A DNA stretch of 64,000 nucleotides from Candidatus Dichloromethanomonas elyunquensis (GTDB lineage: Bacteria > Bacillota > Desulfitobacteriia > Desulfitobacteriales > Syntrophobotulaceae): NCBI GenBank assembly GCA_001515265.1, contig LNDB01000006.1, positions 62,001 to 126,000 of the forward strand, written 5' to 3'. The stretch's first letter is position 1. Every line of letters begins with the position of its first letter. The notes under the pieces were generated by a model. The model searched no databases. It had not been told where the DNA came from and saw nothing but the letters and a program-made list of their open reading frames with translations. A program made the position numbers and the translations under genes. Below, in pieces: positions 1 through 8,921 of the stretch.

Positions 1-504
1 TGATATTGAGAAAAATTTGCTTTTATCCCCAAAAAAGGCCTATCGTACTCCTGGAGAAAAAGCAGGGGATTCACGTACCTTTCCACAAAATATGCCCTTG
101 ATTATCCCGGAAAAACTATAAAGATTGGCGTCCAGCATCATCACGCCCATCTTGCTTATATACAAATGCCGTCCGGAGCTATGGCGATTAAAGAACCTTG
201 GCGTATGGCGGCATCTTATCTCTATACTGTATACGGCAGGGAAATGGAGGGGCTGGAGACTATAGCCGCCGGTGAAGCTGGAAATTATTCTTTCAATGTT
301 GTTGAAACAGTTGCTTTGAGCGGGGGCGTATTCCAGAATCTATACCTGCTGGCTAAAACTGAAGATCTGCTGTCCGGGTGCGGGTTTCGGGTTCTGATGC
401 ACAAAGGAATTCCGCCTAATGACGATGGATTATCCTTAGGGCAGGCTCTTATTGCCCATTCGCAAGCAATCGCAGATGGAAAGGAGAATGTTGCATGTGT
501 TTAG
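1..504 (+). pseudogene. hypF: Decayed hypF (carbamoyltransferase HypF) remnant, cut by the window edge
   Basis: HypF makes the thiocarbamate group on HypE that becomes the cyanide ligands of [NiFe] hydrogenase. Only pieces of HypF can be read here. In one frame the first bases give DIEKNLLLSPKK, which resembles the region after the Sua5-like domain. From about base 80 another frame gives YLSTKYALDYPG then GVQHHHAHLA, the conserved HHAH region. This runs within a few codons into IKEPWRMAASYLY and then VALSGGVFQN and PPNDDGLSLGQA, the C-terminal end. In intact HypF these blocks are separated by tens to hundreds of residues, so at least two internal deletions and a frame change are implied, and stop codons lie at bases 1-9 in the downstream frame. 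The longest open frame (166-504, 112 residues) overlaps hypC by 10 bases. Upstream sequence is not visible, so an intact copy elsewhere cannot be excluded. Confidence 0.7.
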
Positions 505-740
505 CGGTTCCGGGAAAGATTGTTAAAATTAAGGATAGACAAATAGCTGATGTAGACTATGGGAGTCTAATGAGAGAAGTGAGTTTGAGACTCATTCCAG
601 AAGCCGGGGTAGGAGATTGGGTGCTGGTACATGCAGGCTTTGCCATCCAGGTGTTGGATGAGGGAGTAGCAAAAGAAACACTGAGCATTTTTGAGGAGCT
701 GCTGCAACGTGAAGAATTTGAATGTGGAAAATTTGAATGA
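495..740 (+). CDS. hypC: Hydrogenase maturation chaperone HypC
   Basis: This is a small cytoplasmic chaperone (81 residues, normal for the family). It carries the Fe(CN)2CO precursor with HypD and delivers it to the hydrogenase large subunit. The N-terminus MCLAVPGKIV contains the invariant Cys2 that binds iron and HypD. The rest is the expected OB-fold-like beta barrel ending in an acidic helix. The start lies inside the end of the hypF remnant (10-base overlap) with an AAGGAG ribosome binding site. The end overlaps the hypD start. hypC, hypD and hypE are packed as one operon. All expected residues are present, so the gene looks functional although the adjacent hypF is not. Confidence 0.95.
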   Translation: MCLAVPGKIVKIKDRQIADVDYGSLMREVSLRLIPEAGVGDWVLVHAGFAIQVLDEGVAKETLSIFEELLQREEFECGKFE

Positions 741-1809
741 AGAATTACGCGATCCCGCCAAAGTTCAAGCTTTATTGTCGGCAATCCGAAAATTTGGATC
801 GCGGTCCATATCACTAATGGAAGTATGCGGTACGCATACCATGTCTATCTTCCGTTACGGGATAAGGGAGATGCTTCCTCAAAACATTAAGCTCTTATCC
901 GGTCCCGGATGTCCGGTCTGTGTTACCCCTTACCGGGCCATCGATGAAGCTATTGCAGCAGCTAAACATCCAAATAGGATTTTAACTACTTTCGGGGATA
1001 TGGTACGTGTCCCCGGTTCTAGAATGAGTCTGGCACAAGCAAAAGCAGAAGGAATTGACCTGAGGGTTGTCTACTCTCCGCTTGATGCGGTAGGTCTGGC
1101 GGCAGAAAATCAGGACAGGGAAATTATCTTTTTGGCTATTGGGTTCGAGACTACTGCTCCGACAATTGCTGCAGCCGTTCTCACGGCTGAGGAACTGAAC
1201 TTAAAAAACTTTAGTATTATTGGAAATAATAAAACTTTGCCGGGGGCGCTTCGTGTTCTGCTTACCAGCCCTGACGTAAAAGTCGATGGGTTGATTTGTC
1301 CCGGACATATAAGTACAATCATTGGGAGCGAACCATTTAGATTCATACCTGAAGAACTCGGTATTCCGGCAGTAATTACCGGTTTTGAACCAGTCGACAT
1401 CCTGCAGGGAATATATATGTTGCTGACTCAGATTCAAAAGGAAACCGCACAAGTGCAGATTCAATACAGACGCGGTGCGTCATCGGGAGGAAACCCTCAT
1501 GCCCTTAAGCTCTTAAACCAAGTGTTTCAATCCGGAGATGATAATTGGAGAGGATTTGGGGTAATTCCGGGCACAGGTCTTAAAATAAAAAAAGAATATG
1601 AACATTTTGATACTCTTAAAAAATTTAATGTCACTATCCCTGATGTGGATGATCCTATCGGATGCAGGTGCGGGGACGTCTTACGGGGAGCGGCTGCTCC
1701 ATTAGAGTGCCCCATGTTTGGGAAAGCCTGTACTCCCGAGAAACCTGTTGGGGCTTGTATGGTATCAACAGAAGGCACTTGCGCAGCTTATTATAAATAC
1801 GGAGGATAA
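724..1809 (+). CDS. hypD: Hydrogenase maturation iron-sulfur protein HypD
   Basis: HypD is a redox [4Fe-4S] protein that, with HypC, assembles the Fe(CN)2CO unit of [NiFe] hydrogenases. Visible motifs are CGTHT near residue 35, GPGCPVC near residues 59-66, and a C-terminal run of conserved cysteines (CRCGDVLRG, ECPMFGKAC, GACMVSTEGTCAAYY) that binds the cluster. Length is about 361 residues, as usual. I chose the GTG at 724, giving MENLNEELRDPAKV, because family members start close to this point and GAAG lies about 8 bases upstream. A TTG at 691 would add 11 residues with no homology and a long overlap with hypC. The overlap with hypC is 17 bases and hypE follows after 4 bases. Confidence 0.95.
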   Translation: MENLNEELRDPAKVQALLSAIRKFGSRSISLMEVCGTHTMSIFRYGIREMLPQNIKLLSGPGCPVCVTPYRAIDEAIAAAKHPNRILTTFGDMVRVPGSRMSLAQAKAEGIDLRVVYSPLDAVGLAAENQDREIIFLAIGFETTAPTIAAAVLTAEELNLKNFSIIGNNKTLPGALRVLLTSPDVKVDGLICPGHISTIIGSEPFRFIPEELGIPAVITGFEPVDILQGIYMLLTQIQKETAQVQIQYRRGASSGGNPHALKLLNQVFQSGDDNWRGFGVIPGTGLKIKKEYEHFDTLKKFNVTIPDVDDPIGCRCGDVLRGAAAPLECPMFGKACTPEKPVGACMVSTEGTCAAYYKYGG

Positions 1810-1813
1810 GAAT

Positions 1814-2821
1814 ATGGACGATAAAATCCTCTTAGCTCACGGAAGCGGGGGAAAACTGCAGCAACAACTTATTAATGAAGTATTTTTACCTGCTTTTGAT
1901 AATTCGGTATTGAACAGGATGGAGGATCAGGCCAGCTTGGTCCTGCCGCCTGGACGGGCAGCTTTCACTACTGATTCTTATGTGGTAAATCCCCTTTTTT
2001 TTCCCGGAGGTGATATCGGAAGATTAGCGGTCTGCGGGACTGTAAATGACCTGGCTGTTGGTGGTTCCAAGCCCCTTTATCTAAGTGCCGGATTCATCAT
2101 TGAAGAAGGGCTGCCTGTCGGTATCCTGCGTGATATTGCTTTTTCTATGAAGAAAGCTGCTGATGAAGCGGGAGTTCTTATTGTCACCGGCGATACAAAG
2201 GTAGTCGAAAAAGGGCATGCCGACCAGTTATTTATTAATACTGCGGGAATTGGTGTAACTCCGGATCAGATTAGTATTCGGGCTTCTTCCGCCCAACCGG
2301 GAGATGCGGTACTTGTGAGCGGCTATATTGGCGATCATGAGATTGCCGTTATGTTAGCCAGGGAAGGAATACAATTGAAATCTCCCATCAAAAGCGATGC
2401 GGTTCCTTTAAACGGGATGATTCAAGTTCTTTTGTCTGCAGTACCGGATGTGCGGATTATGCGGGATCCTACGAGAGGCGGATTAGCCACAACCTTAAAT
2501 GAATTAGCGCAGTCTTCACAAGTCACTATCAAAATTTTTGAAAAAGATTTGCCGGTTAAAGATGAAGTCGCTTCTGCCTGCGAAATATTTGGTTTTGATC
2601 CGTTGTACCTGGCCAATGAGGGGAAAGTCATTGTTATTGTTCCTCAACGCCAGGCAAAAACTGCTCTCCAAGCACTCCAAACCCATCATTACGGCCAACA
2701 GGCAGCAATCATTGGAGAAGTAACAAAGGATCAACCCGGTAAGGTTTACCTGGAAACAAAAATCGGCGGTATGCGGATAGTTGATATGATGGCCGGGGGA
2801 CAGCTGCCCAGAATCTGTTAA
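1814..2821 (+). CDS. hypE: Hydrogenase maturation protein HypE
   Basis: HypE is an ATP-dependent dehydratase that converts the carbamoyl group placed on its C-terminal cysteine by HypF into a thiocyanate, the cyanide donor for [NiFe] hydrogenase. It belongs to the PurM/AIR synthetase superfamily. The N-terminus carries LAHGSGGK, the ATP-binding loop is in the middle (TGDTKVVEKG; MRDPTRGGLATT), and the protein ends exactly in PRIC, the required C-terminal cysteine. Length is 335 residues. The start is the ATG at 1814 preceded by GGAGGATAAGAAT; an upstream in-frame start at 1718 would run through hypD. It is the last gene of the hyp cluster. Its partner HypF appears broken here, so substrate supply depends on whether another hypF exists. 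Confidence 0.95.
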   Translation: MDDKILLAHGSGGKLQQQLINEVFLPAFDNSVLNRMEDQASLVLPPGRAAFTTDSYVVNPLFFPGGDIGRLAVCGTVNDLAVGGSKPLYLSAGFIIEEGLPVGILRDIAFSMKKAADEAGVLIVTGDTKVVEKGHADQLFINTAGIGVTPDQISIRASSAQPGDAVLVSGYIGDHEIAVMLAREGIQLKSPIKSDAVPLNGMIQVLLSAVPDVRIMRDPTRGGLATTLNELAQSSQVTIKIFEKDLPVKDEVASACEIFGFDPLYLANEGKVIVIVPQRQAKTALQALQTHHYGQQAAIIGEVTKDQPGKVYLETKIGGMRIVDMMAGGQLPRIC

Positions 2822-2837
2822 TTTATAAAACTTAACT

Positions 2838-2903
2838 TTACTAAAACCCTAAAATACATATATAATAAACTCAATCAAACAACGTTTTAAACATTGTTTG
2901 ATT
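2838..2903 (+). promoter_or_regulatory. Promoter and long palindromic operator of the ABC efflux operon
   Basis: A TATAAT box at 2861-2866 lies about 17-18 bases after a weak -35 (around 2837-2843), placing the transcription start near 2873. Starting at that point is a 31-base near-perfect palindrome: arms AATCAAACAA (2873-2882) and TTGTTTGATT (2894-2903), with inner paired bases GTTT/AAAC around the centre at 2888. This is typical of an operator for a dimeric TetR repressor, and a TetR gene ends the same operon (8334-8921). The palindrome is followed by a short T run, so an RNA hairpin role is also possible. Confidence 0.6.
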
Positions 2904-2938
2904 TTTCCATGTTAATATTTTATGTGGGAGTTTATTGA

Positions 2939-4669
2939 ATGACAAGATTGATAATTTACATGAAGCCTTATACGCGATTAATCTTGTTTGCTGTCTTACT
3001 GCTGTTTATTCAGGCCACCTGCGATCTGGCCCTGCCGGATTATATGTCGGACATTGTGAATAAAGGGATAATGAACGGCGATTCCGGCTATATTTTTAAG
3101 ATCGGAATGAAGATGCTTGGGGTCGCTTTGCTCGGAATGACGTGCAGTACAGCGGTAGGTTTATTGGCATCCAGGACTGCTGCGGGAGTAAGCAAAGATT
3201 TAAGGGCGAACATATTCGAAAAGGTAGAGTCGTTTTCTAACAGAGAATTTGACCGGTTTTCCGCATCCTCTCTCATTACGAGAACTACTAACGACATTAC
3301 GCAAATTCAGATGCTCTTGGTCATGATGATTCGACTTGTGATTTATGCGCCGATTTTAGGCGTTGGCGGGGTTATCCATGCCCTAGCCAAGAGTAAATCC
3401 ATGTCCTGGATTATCGGAGTAGCAGTCGTAATGCTTTTAGGGCTTATCTTAGTGATGTTTACTCTTGCCATGCCAAAATTTAAAAAGATACAAACCATGA
3501 TCGACAAATTGAACTTGGTTGTACGAGAAAATTTGGCTGGAATGCTTGTTATCAGAGCTTTTCGGACCCAGCGTTTTGAGGAAAAAAGATTTGATCAGGC
3601 CAACCGGGAATTAACTGATACTAACTTGTATGTGAACCGGGTTATGTCCGGAATGATGCCGGCCATGATGCTCATTATGAATTTAATTACGGTATTGGTT
3701 GTTTGGGTCGGTTCCAAGCAAGTTTCAGCTTTACAAATGGATGTTGGGGACATGATGGCGTATATCCAGTATGTTATGCAGATTATCATGGCTTTCTTAA
3801 TGATGTCTATGATGTTTATTCAAATCCCAAGATCTTCGGTTTCTGCAGTACGTATCGCGGAAGTACTGGAAACAGAACCATCAATTACCAATCATCCGCA
3901 CCCCGTGGAACTGAAGGAAAGGGTACAAGGTGCAGTTGCTTTTAAAGATGTTACTTTTACTTATCCCGGAGCGGAAAAACCCGTTTTGCATCGCATTAAT
4001 TTCACTGCTTATCCTGGACAAACAACCGCTTTTATCGGATCAACGGGGAGCGGTAAATCAACACTCATTAATCTCATCCCAAGATTTTACGATCCCACTG
4101 AGGGTGAGGTGTTAATTGACGGCATCGATATCAAAAAACTTACACTGCATGATCTTCGTCAAAATCTCGGTTATGTCCCGCAAAAGGGAATACTCTTCTC
4201 GGGAACCATCCAGAGCAATCTGCGTTATGCCGATGAAAATGCGGCAGAGAGTGAAATGCTGAAGGCAGCAGAAATTGCCCAAGCCATGGAATTTATTGAA
4301 TCGAAACCGGAAGGTTTTCATACCCTGATCTCGCAAGGGGGATCCAATGTATCCGGAGGGCAGAAGCAGCGACTTTCAATTGCCCGGGCACTGCTCAAAA
4401 GTCCGCAAATCTTTATCTTTGATGACAGCTTTTCTGCCCTAGATTTTAAAACAGATGCGAATTTGAGGGCAGCGTTAAAGGAACAGACAGCTTCCAGCAC
4501 CATCCTTATTGTAGCACAGAGAATCAGCACCATTATGAATGCTGACCAGATCATCGTCTTGGAACAGGGCCGGATTGTCGGACAGGGGACCCATAGGGAA
4601 TTGCTGGATACTTGTGAGGTCTACCGGGAAATTGCGGTATCCCAGCTAAGCAAGGAGGAGTTAAATTGA
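2939..4669 (+). CDS. ABC exporter half-transporter, pair 1, degenerate-site subunit
   Basis: Half-transporter with an N-terminal six-helix membrane domain (about residues 1-310) and a C-terminal nucleotide-binding domain. Walker A GSTGSGKST is near residue 366, the signature VSGGQKQR near 470 and Walker B FIFDDSFSALD near 491. The residue after the Walker B aspartate is Asp instead of the catalytic Glu, the mark of the non-catalytic half of heterodimeric exporters such as BmrC/BmrD or LmrC/LmrD. The stop overlaps the TTG start of the next gene, its partner with a canonical Glu. The family exports drugs or lipids; the substrate cannot be read. It is the first gene of a five-gene operon with two adaptor proteins and a TetR regulator. 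Confidence 0.92.
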   Translation: MTRLIIYMKPYTRLILFAVLLLFIQATCDLALPDYMSDIVNKGIMNGDSGYIFKIGMKMLGVALLGMTCSTAVGLLASRTAAGVSKDLRANIFEKVESFSNREFDRFSASSLITRTTNDITQIQMLLVMMIRLVIYAPILGVGGVIHALAKSKSMSWIIGVAVVMLLGLILVMFTLAMPKFKKIQTMIDKLNLVVRENLAGMLVIRAFRTQRFEEKRFDQANRELTDTNLYVNRVMSGMMPAMMLIMNLITVLVVWVGSKQVSALQMDVGDMMAYIQYVMQIIMAFLMMSMMFIQIPRSSVSAVRIAEVLETEPSITNHPHPVELKERVQGAVAFKDVTFTYPGAEKPVLHRINFTAYPGQTTAFIGSTGSGKSTLINLIPRFYDPTEGEVLIDGIDIKKLTLHDLRQNLGYVPQKGILFSGTIQSNLRYADENAAESEMLKAAEIAQAMEFIESKPEGFHTLISQGGSNVSGGQKQRLSIARALLKSPQIFIFDDSFSALDFKTDANLRAALKEQTASSTILIVAQRISTIMNADQIIVLEQGRIVGQGTHRELLDTCEVYREIAVSQLSKEELN

Positions 4670-6516
4670 GTGAAAACAGGCCTCCTCGAAGACAAGCGGG
4701 GGGTTTTGGTCCTGGGCCTATGGTGATGGCAGGAGGACAAAAAGCCAAAGACTTTAAAGGCACCATGAAGGAATTAATCAACTACATGACGGCCTATAAG
4801 ACATCGTTTATCATCGTGCTCATATTTGCTGTCTTCTCTTCGGTTTTCTCCATTGTCGGACCTAAAATTTTGGGGAAAGTGACTACAAAACTTTTCGAAG
4901 GACTCATCGCCTACCGCTTGGGAACCGGTCTCTTGACAGATTTTGATTATATGAGGCATTTCGTACTCTTGCTAGTAACCCTTTATTTGATTTCTTCTAT
5001 TTTCTCCTATCTGCAAAATTTCATTATGTCCGATGTTTCCATGAAGATCACCTATCAATTCCGGAAGGATATTTCCGAAAAGATTAATCGCATGCCCTTG
5101 GAGTATTTTGATAAAAAAACACACGGCGAAGTCTTATCCAGAATTACCAACGATGTTGATACAGTAAGCCAGACCCTAAACCAAAGCCTCACCCAGATCA
5201 TCTTCTCAGTAACAACGGTCATCGGTGTGCTCACCATGATGCTGTCTATCAGCTGGATTATGACGCTGGTAGCACTGCTGGTGATGCCGGCCTCTTCCGT
5301 TATTGTCATCCTGGTCGTAAAAAAGTCCCAACAATTTTATAAAACCCAGCAGAAGTACCTGGGCCACATTAACGGGCAGATTGAAGAAAACTATTCCGGT
5401 CATAACATTGTTCAAGTCTTTAACGGTGAGAAAAATGCCATCCGCAAGTTTAAGGAGTTGAATGAAGAACTATATGATTCCGCGTGGAAATCACAGTTTC
5501 TCTCGAGTATGATGATGCCAATCATCTCCTTTGTCGGAAATATCGGGTATGTGGCAGTCTGTATCCTGGGGGGCTATCTGGCGGTGAAGAGAATCATTGA
5601 GGTCGGTGACATTCAGGCTTTTATTCAATACATGCGTTCTTTTACCCAACCTCTTGCCCAGCTCTCCAATATCTCCAACATATTGCAGTCTACTGCAGCG
5701 GCGGCAGAAAGGGTGTTTGAGTTCTTAAACGAAAAGGAAGCAAGTCCTGACCCCTTGGATTCAGCTCCGCTTGACCAGGTTTCCGGCCATGTCGAGTTTA
5801 AGAATGTAAAATTTGGCTATAGGGAAGATAAAATAGTAATTAATGATTTTTCAGCCAATATAGAACCAGGCCAGATGATTGCCATCGTAGGACCGACCGG
5901 AGCGGGGAAATCGACCGTTGTCAAGCTTCTGATGCGTTTTTATGATATTAATGAAGGCGAGATTTATATAGACGGTCATGAAATATATTCGTTTAGCAGG
6001 GATGACCTCCGCAGTTTATTCGGAATGGTGCTTCAGGATACATGGCTGTATAACACCAGCATCCTGGAAAATATCCGGTATGGCAGCTTTGATAAAAGCG
6101 ATCAGCAGGTTTTTGCGGCTGCCAAAGCAGCGCACTGTGACGAATTTATCAAAGCGCTGCCGGACGGATATCATCTGGTACTAAATGAAGAAGCCTCGAA
6201 TATTTCGCAGGGACAAAAGCAATTGTTGACCATAGCGCGTACTATTTTGGCAGACCCCAAAATTCTTATCTTGGATGAAGCAACAAGCTCAGTTGATACC
6301 AGAACAGAGCTTTTAATTCAGAAAGCCATGGCTAATCTAATGAAAAACAGGACAAGCTTTGTCATTGCCCACAGGCTTTCAACCATCCGGGATGCCGATC
6401 TCATTCTGGTAATGAAGGACGGGGACATTATCGAACAGGGTAAACATGAGGAACTTCTGGCGCAAAGCGGTTTTTATGCAGAACTTTACCAAAGCCAGTT
6501 TTCAAATTGCGAATAA
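4666..6516 (+). CDS. ABC exporter half-transporter, pair 1, catalytic subunit
   Basis: Second half of the heterodimeric exporter. A Gly/Pro/Arg-rich cytoplasmic N-tail (about 25 residues) is followed by KDFKGTMKELI, the six-helix membrane domain and the nucleotide-binding domain. Walker A GPTGAGKST is near residue 408, the signature ISQGQKQL near 511 and Walker B LILDEATSSVD near 532, with an intact catalytic Glu. The start is a TTG overlapping the stop of the preceding gene, behind GGAGG, so the two are translationally coupled. Length (616 residues) is normal. A close paralogue sits at 51801-53464 but is broken; alignment of the two exposes the deletion there. Confidence 0.92.
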   Translation: MSENRPPRRQAGGFGPGPMVMAGGQKAKDFKGTMKELINYMTAYKTSFIIVLIFAVFSSVFSIVGPKILGKVTTKLFEGLIAYRLGTGLLTDFDYMRHFVLLLVTLYLISSIFSYLQNFIMSDVSMKITYQFRKDISEKINRMPLEYFDKKTHGEVLSRITNDVDTVSQTLNQSLTQIIFSVTTVIGVLTMMLSISWIMTLVALLVMPASSVIVILVVKKSQQFYKTQQKYLGHINGQIEENYSGHNIVQVFNGEKNAIRKFKELNEELYDSAWKSQFLSSMMMPIISFVGNIGYVAVCILGGYLAVKRIIEVGDIQAFIQYMRSFTQPLAQLSNISNILQSTAAAAERVFEFLNEKEASPDPLDSAPLDQVSGHVEFKNVKFGYREDKIVINDFSANIEPGQMIAIVGPTGAGKSTVVKLLMRFYDINEGEIYIDGHEIYSFSRDDLRSLFGMVLQDTWLYNTSILENIRYGSFDKSDQQVFAAAKAAHCDEFIKALPDGYHLVLNEEASNISQGQKQLLTIARTILADPKILILDEATSSVDTRTELLIQKAMANLMKNRTSFVIAHRLSTIRDADLILVMKDGDIIEQGKHEELLAQSGFYAELYQSQFSNCE

Positions 6517-6542
6517 AAAATAACTTAGAGGAGCGGTAGAAG

Positions 6543-7172
6543 ATGAAGAAGTTAAAAAAGATCCTTTTTCCGTTGCTGATCGGCGTAGTGTTAATTGGAA
6601 TCGGCATCGGCTATTACTTTTATTCGGCCGGTGCGAATTACTATTCGACTGACAATGCCAAGGTGACCGCCCAAATGTATACGATTACCCCAAGCAGTTC
6701 CGGAAAATTGCTGGAATGGGATGTAAAGGCAGGCGACCTTGTGGAAAAAGATCAAATCTTAGGCCGAACTGAAACCCTTCCTTATATCACTTCACCTTCA
6801 GACGGGATGGTCATCAAAACAGATATGACCGTCAACCAGGCGGTGACGCCGGCCACCCAGCTCGCAGTAATCGCGGATACTTCCAAGATGTATATTGGGA
6901 TAAACGTGGAGGAAACCGATATTTATAAAATTAAAGTCGGACAAAAAGCGGATGTAACAATTGATGCCTATGCCGGCAAAATATTTTCAGGAAAAATTAC
7001 GGAAATTACATCGACCACGCAGACCTTTTTTTCCAATCCAACCAGCTTTTCTACAAGCGGCACCTATACGAAGGTAACCCAGCTGATACCGGTTAAGGTC
7101 GAAATCGAAAACGGAGATAACTTGCCAATGACATTTGGTATGAACGCTGCAGTTAAAATACATTTGAAGTGA
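6543..7172 (+). CDS. HlyD/EmrA-type membrane fusion (adaptor) protein, short form
   Basis: A 209-residue protein with one N-terminal membrane anchor (about residues 7-28, FPLLIGVVLIGIGIGYYF) and an extracytoplasmic biotinyl/lipoyl-like domain plus beta barrel. The segment YYSTDNAKVTAQMYTITP is the classic HlyD/EmrA signature after the anchor, and SGKLLEWDVKAGDLVEKDQ is the first half of the lipoyl hammerhead. The long coiled-coil hairpin of Gram-negative adaptors is missing: the two lipoyl halves are nearly continuous. Such short adaptors accompany ABC exporters in Firmicutes. It lies 26 bases after the ABC pair with a GAGGAG ribosome binding site and probably works with that exporter. Confidence 0.85.
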   Translation: MKKLKKILFPLLIGVVLIGIGIGYYFYSAGANYYSTDNAKVTAQMYTITPSSSGKLLEWDVKAGDLVEKDQILGRTETLPYITSPSDGMVIKTDMTVNQAVTPATQLAVIADTSKMYIGINVEETDIYKIKVGQKADVTIDAYAGKIFSGKITEITSTTQTFFSNPTSFSTSGTYTKVTQLIPVKVEIENGDNLPMTFGMNAAVKIHLK

Positions 7173-7189
7173 GGGAGGGAACAAAAATC

Positions 7190-8278
7190 ATGAAAAAAGG
7201 GACGAAAACGGTCTTGGTTGCGTTATCCTGTCTGTTCTTTTTAGCCGGATGCAGTACAAATCAAAATAGCATTAACATTACGGCGGCACAGGTAAAAACT
7301 GATAATGTAATCAGTGATACTACTTATAGCGGTTCAACCGAAGCTTCCGAAACAAGGAACGTGTTTTCTAATATCTCCGGAAAAGTGGCCAAGGTTAATG
7401 TTTCTGTCGGAGATCAAGTCAAAGCAGGAGACGTGCTCTTTACCCTGGATGATATAGATGCTCAGCTTCAGGCCAGACAGGCGCAATTGAACGCAGAACC
7501 CTCGGCAATTACCCCGGCCCAAGTAGCCTATGACGAAGCTGCAAAAAATTATGAGCGGACAAAGAGCTTATTTGATGCGGGAGCAGTTTCCCAAATTGAT
7601 TTGGATGCGGCGAAGGCTAAGAAAGATACAACGGAGGCCCAGCTCGAAACCGCCAAAAGATCTGCACAAATCACCTTGGATATGGCCAACAAAAAATTAA
7701 GCGATACCGTTATTAAGGCTCCCATCTCCGGTATTGTTTCAGCCAAGACTGTTCAGGAGGGGGACACGGTATCTACTCAAGTGCCGGCAATGACGATGAT
7801 TAACCCAAGTCAGGTCCAAGTTGTAATTCATGTGACCGAAAAAAATGCAGGCCAGGTTTATTCCGATATGCCTGCGCAAATTACTATTGGATCAAACGGT
7901 GAGACCTTCCAGGGCAAGGTTACCATGATTGCGCCAGCCGGGGACCCGAAGACCGGCCTGTTTGATGTCAAAGTAATCATGGATAACGCCCAAAATAAAG
8001 TCAAGCCGGGAATGCTTGCCAATGTAACCCTGCAGGGGGCCAAGGAACCGTCCGTCCTCCTGGTGCCCAAGCAGGCCATTGTAACTGAAGATCAAACATC
8101 TTATGTCTATATCGTTTCTGAAGAAAAGTTAAAAAAATGTCCGGTTCAAACGGGTAAAGTCCGGAACGCGTACATTGAAATCACCAGCGGCCTGACTAAA
8201 AATGATGTGGTAGTGGTGCAAGGAAGCGACAAAATTTCGGAAGACAGCAAGTTTACTGTTGTTTCAGTGTTATTCTAA
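7190..8278 (+). CDS. Lipoprotein efflux adaptor (RND/MacA-type periplasmic adaptor family)
   Basis: A 362-residue predicted lipoprotein. The signal peptide ends in the lipobox LAGC, with Cys near residue 21. It then shows the lipoyl half GKVAKVNVSVGDQVKAGD, a coiled-coil hairpin (about residues 85-180, rich in A/K/E/Q), the second lipoyl half (IKAPISGIVSAKTVQEGD), a beta barrel and a membrane-proximal domain. The fold is that of MacA/AcrA adaptors. I placed the start at the ATG at 7190, which follows GGAGGG and gives the normal signal peptide; the GTG at 7169 lies on the ribosome binding site itself. Two adaptors in one exporter operon is unusual. It probably links the ABC pair to extracellular handling of the substrate. 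Confidence 0.88.
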   Translation: MKKGTKTVLVALSCLFFLAGCSTNQNSINITAAQVKTDNVISDTTYSGSTEASETRNVFSNISGKVAKVNVSVGDQVKAGDVLFTLDDIDAQLQARQAQLNAEPSAITPAQVAYDEAAKNYERTKSLFDAGAVSQIDLDAAKAKKDTTEAQLETAKRSAQITLDMANKKLSDTVIKAPISGIVSAKTVQEGDTVSTQVPAMTMINPSQVQVVIHVTEKNAGQVYSDMPAQITIGSNGETFQGKVTMIAPAGDPKTGLFDVKVIMDNAQNKVKPGMLANVTLQGAKEPSVLLVPKQAIVTEDQTSYVYIVSEEKLKKCPVQTGKVRNAYIEITSGLTKNDVVVVQGSDKISEDSKFTVVSVLF

Positions 8279-8333
8279 TGGAAGAATTAAGGATTATTTT
8301 TGGATAAGGTTTGATGTTTGGAGGGTAGGCCTT

Positions 8334-8921
8334 ATGATAACCCCAAACGAGGATCAATGTACGTATGATCGGATTTTAAATGCTGCCGTATATTTGATAA
8401 AAGAAAAAGGGGTTTCTTTAGTTAAAATCCGTGAAATAGCCCAGATTGCCAATGTCAATGTTGCCTCAATTAATTATCATTTTCATTCTAAAGAGAGGCT
8501 AATCTATTTTGCACTCAATAAGCTGTTTCCTTCCCTTAAAGATGCCCTCCGGGGATTAGAAGACGGGTCTATTCCCGCAAAGGAGCGGTTAAAAAAATTT
8601 TTAACCGCCCATATTGAAAGTATGCTGCAATTTCCCCAACCCCTAAAACACTTTTTTACCATCATCAGCTATTTGCATGATAACCAGAAAGAATCTATTC
8701 AATTGCATCAGGAATGGCAATTAAGCAAGCTGGAAAGAATTATTTCCGAAATCACGGGATGCAGCGATCAAACAAAGTTGAAAGTATTAAAGTCACAGCT
8801 GTTTTATGCGGCAATCATGCCCAGCTTAATAAACTCGTATCAACGGTCGTCTCAAGAGAAGGAATTTCCTGACATTCAGACTCAAATTGAAATCTTAATC
8901 GAACAGTTTTTTGGTTTATAA
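8334..8921 (+). CDS. TetR-family transcriptional regulator
   Basis: A 195-residue protein with an N-terminal TetR helix-turn-helix: ILNAAVYLIKEKG, then VKIREIAQIANVNVASINYH and FHSKERLIYFAL, the usual TetR HTH with its YHF motif (about residues 10-60). The all-helical C-terminal domain would bind a ligand. The start at 8334 follows GGAGGG; the longer in-frame extension to 8259 overlaps the upstream gene's end and has no HTH similarity. It is the last gene of the efflux operon, so it probably represses the operon by binding the palindrome at 2873-2903. Specific inducer unknown. Confidence 0.88.
   Translation: MITPNEDQCTYDRILNAAVYLIKEKGVSLVKIREIAQIANVNVASINYHFHSKERLIYFALNKLFPSLKDALRGLEDGSIPAKERLKKFLTAHIESMLQFPQPLKHFFTIISYLHDNQKESIQLHQEWQLSKLERIISEITGCSDQTKLKVLKSQLFYAAIMPSLINSYQRSSQEKEFPDIQTQIEILIEQFFGL

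Noticed and set aside
691-723. TTG at 691 as hypD start
   Set aside because: Adds residues without family similarity and lengthens the overlap with hypC; GTG 724 fits the family start.
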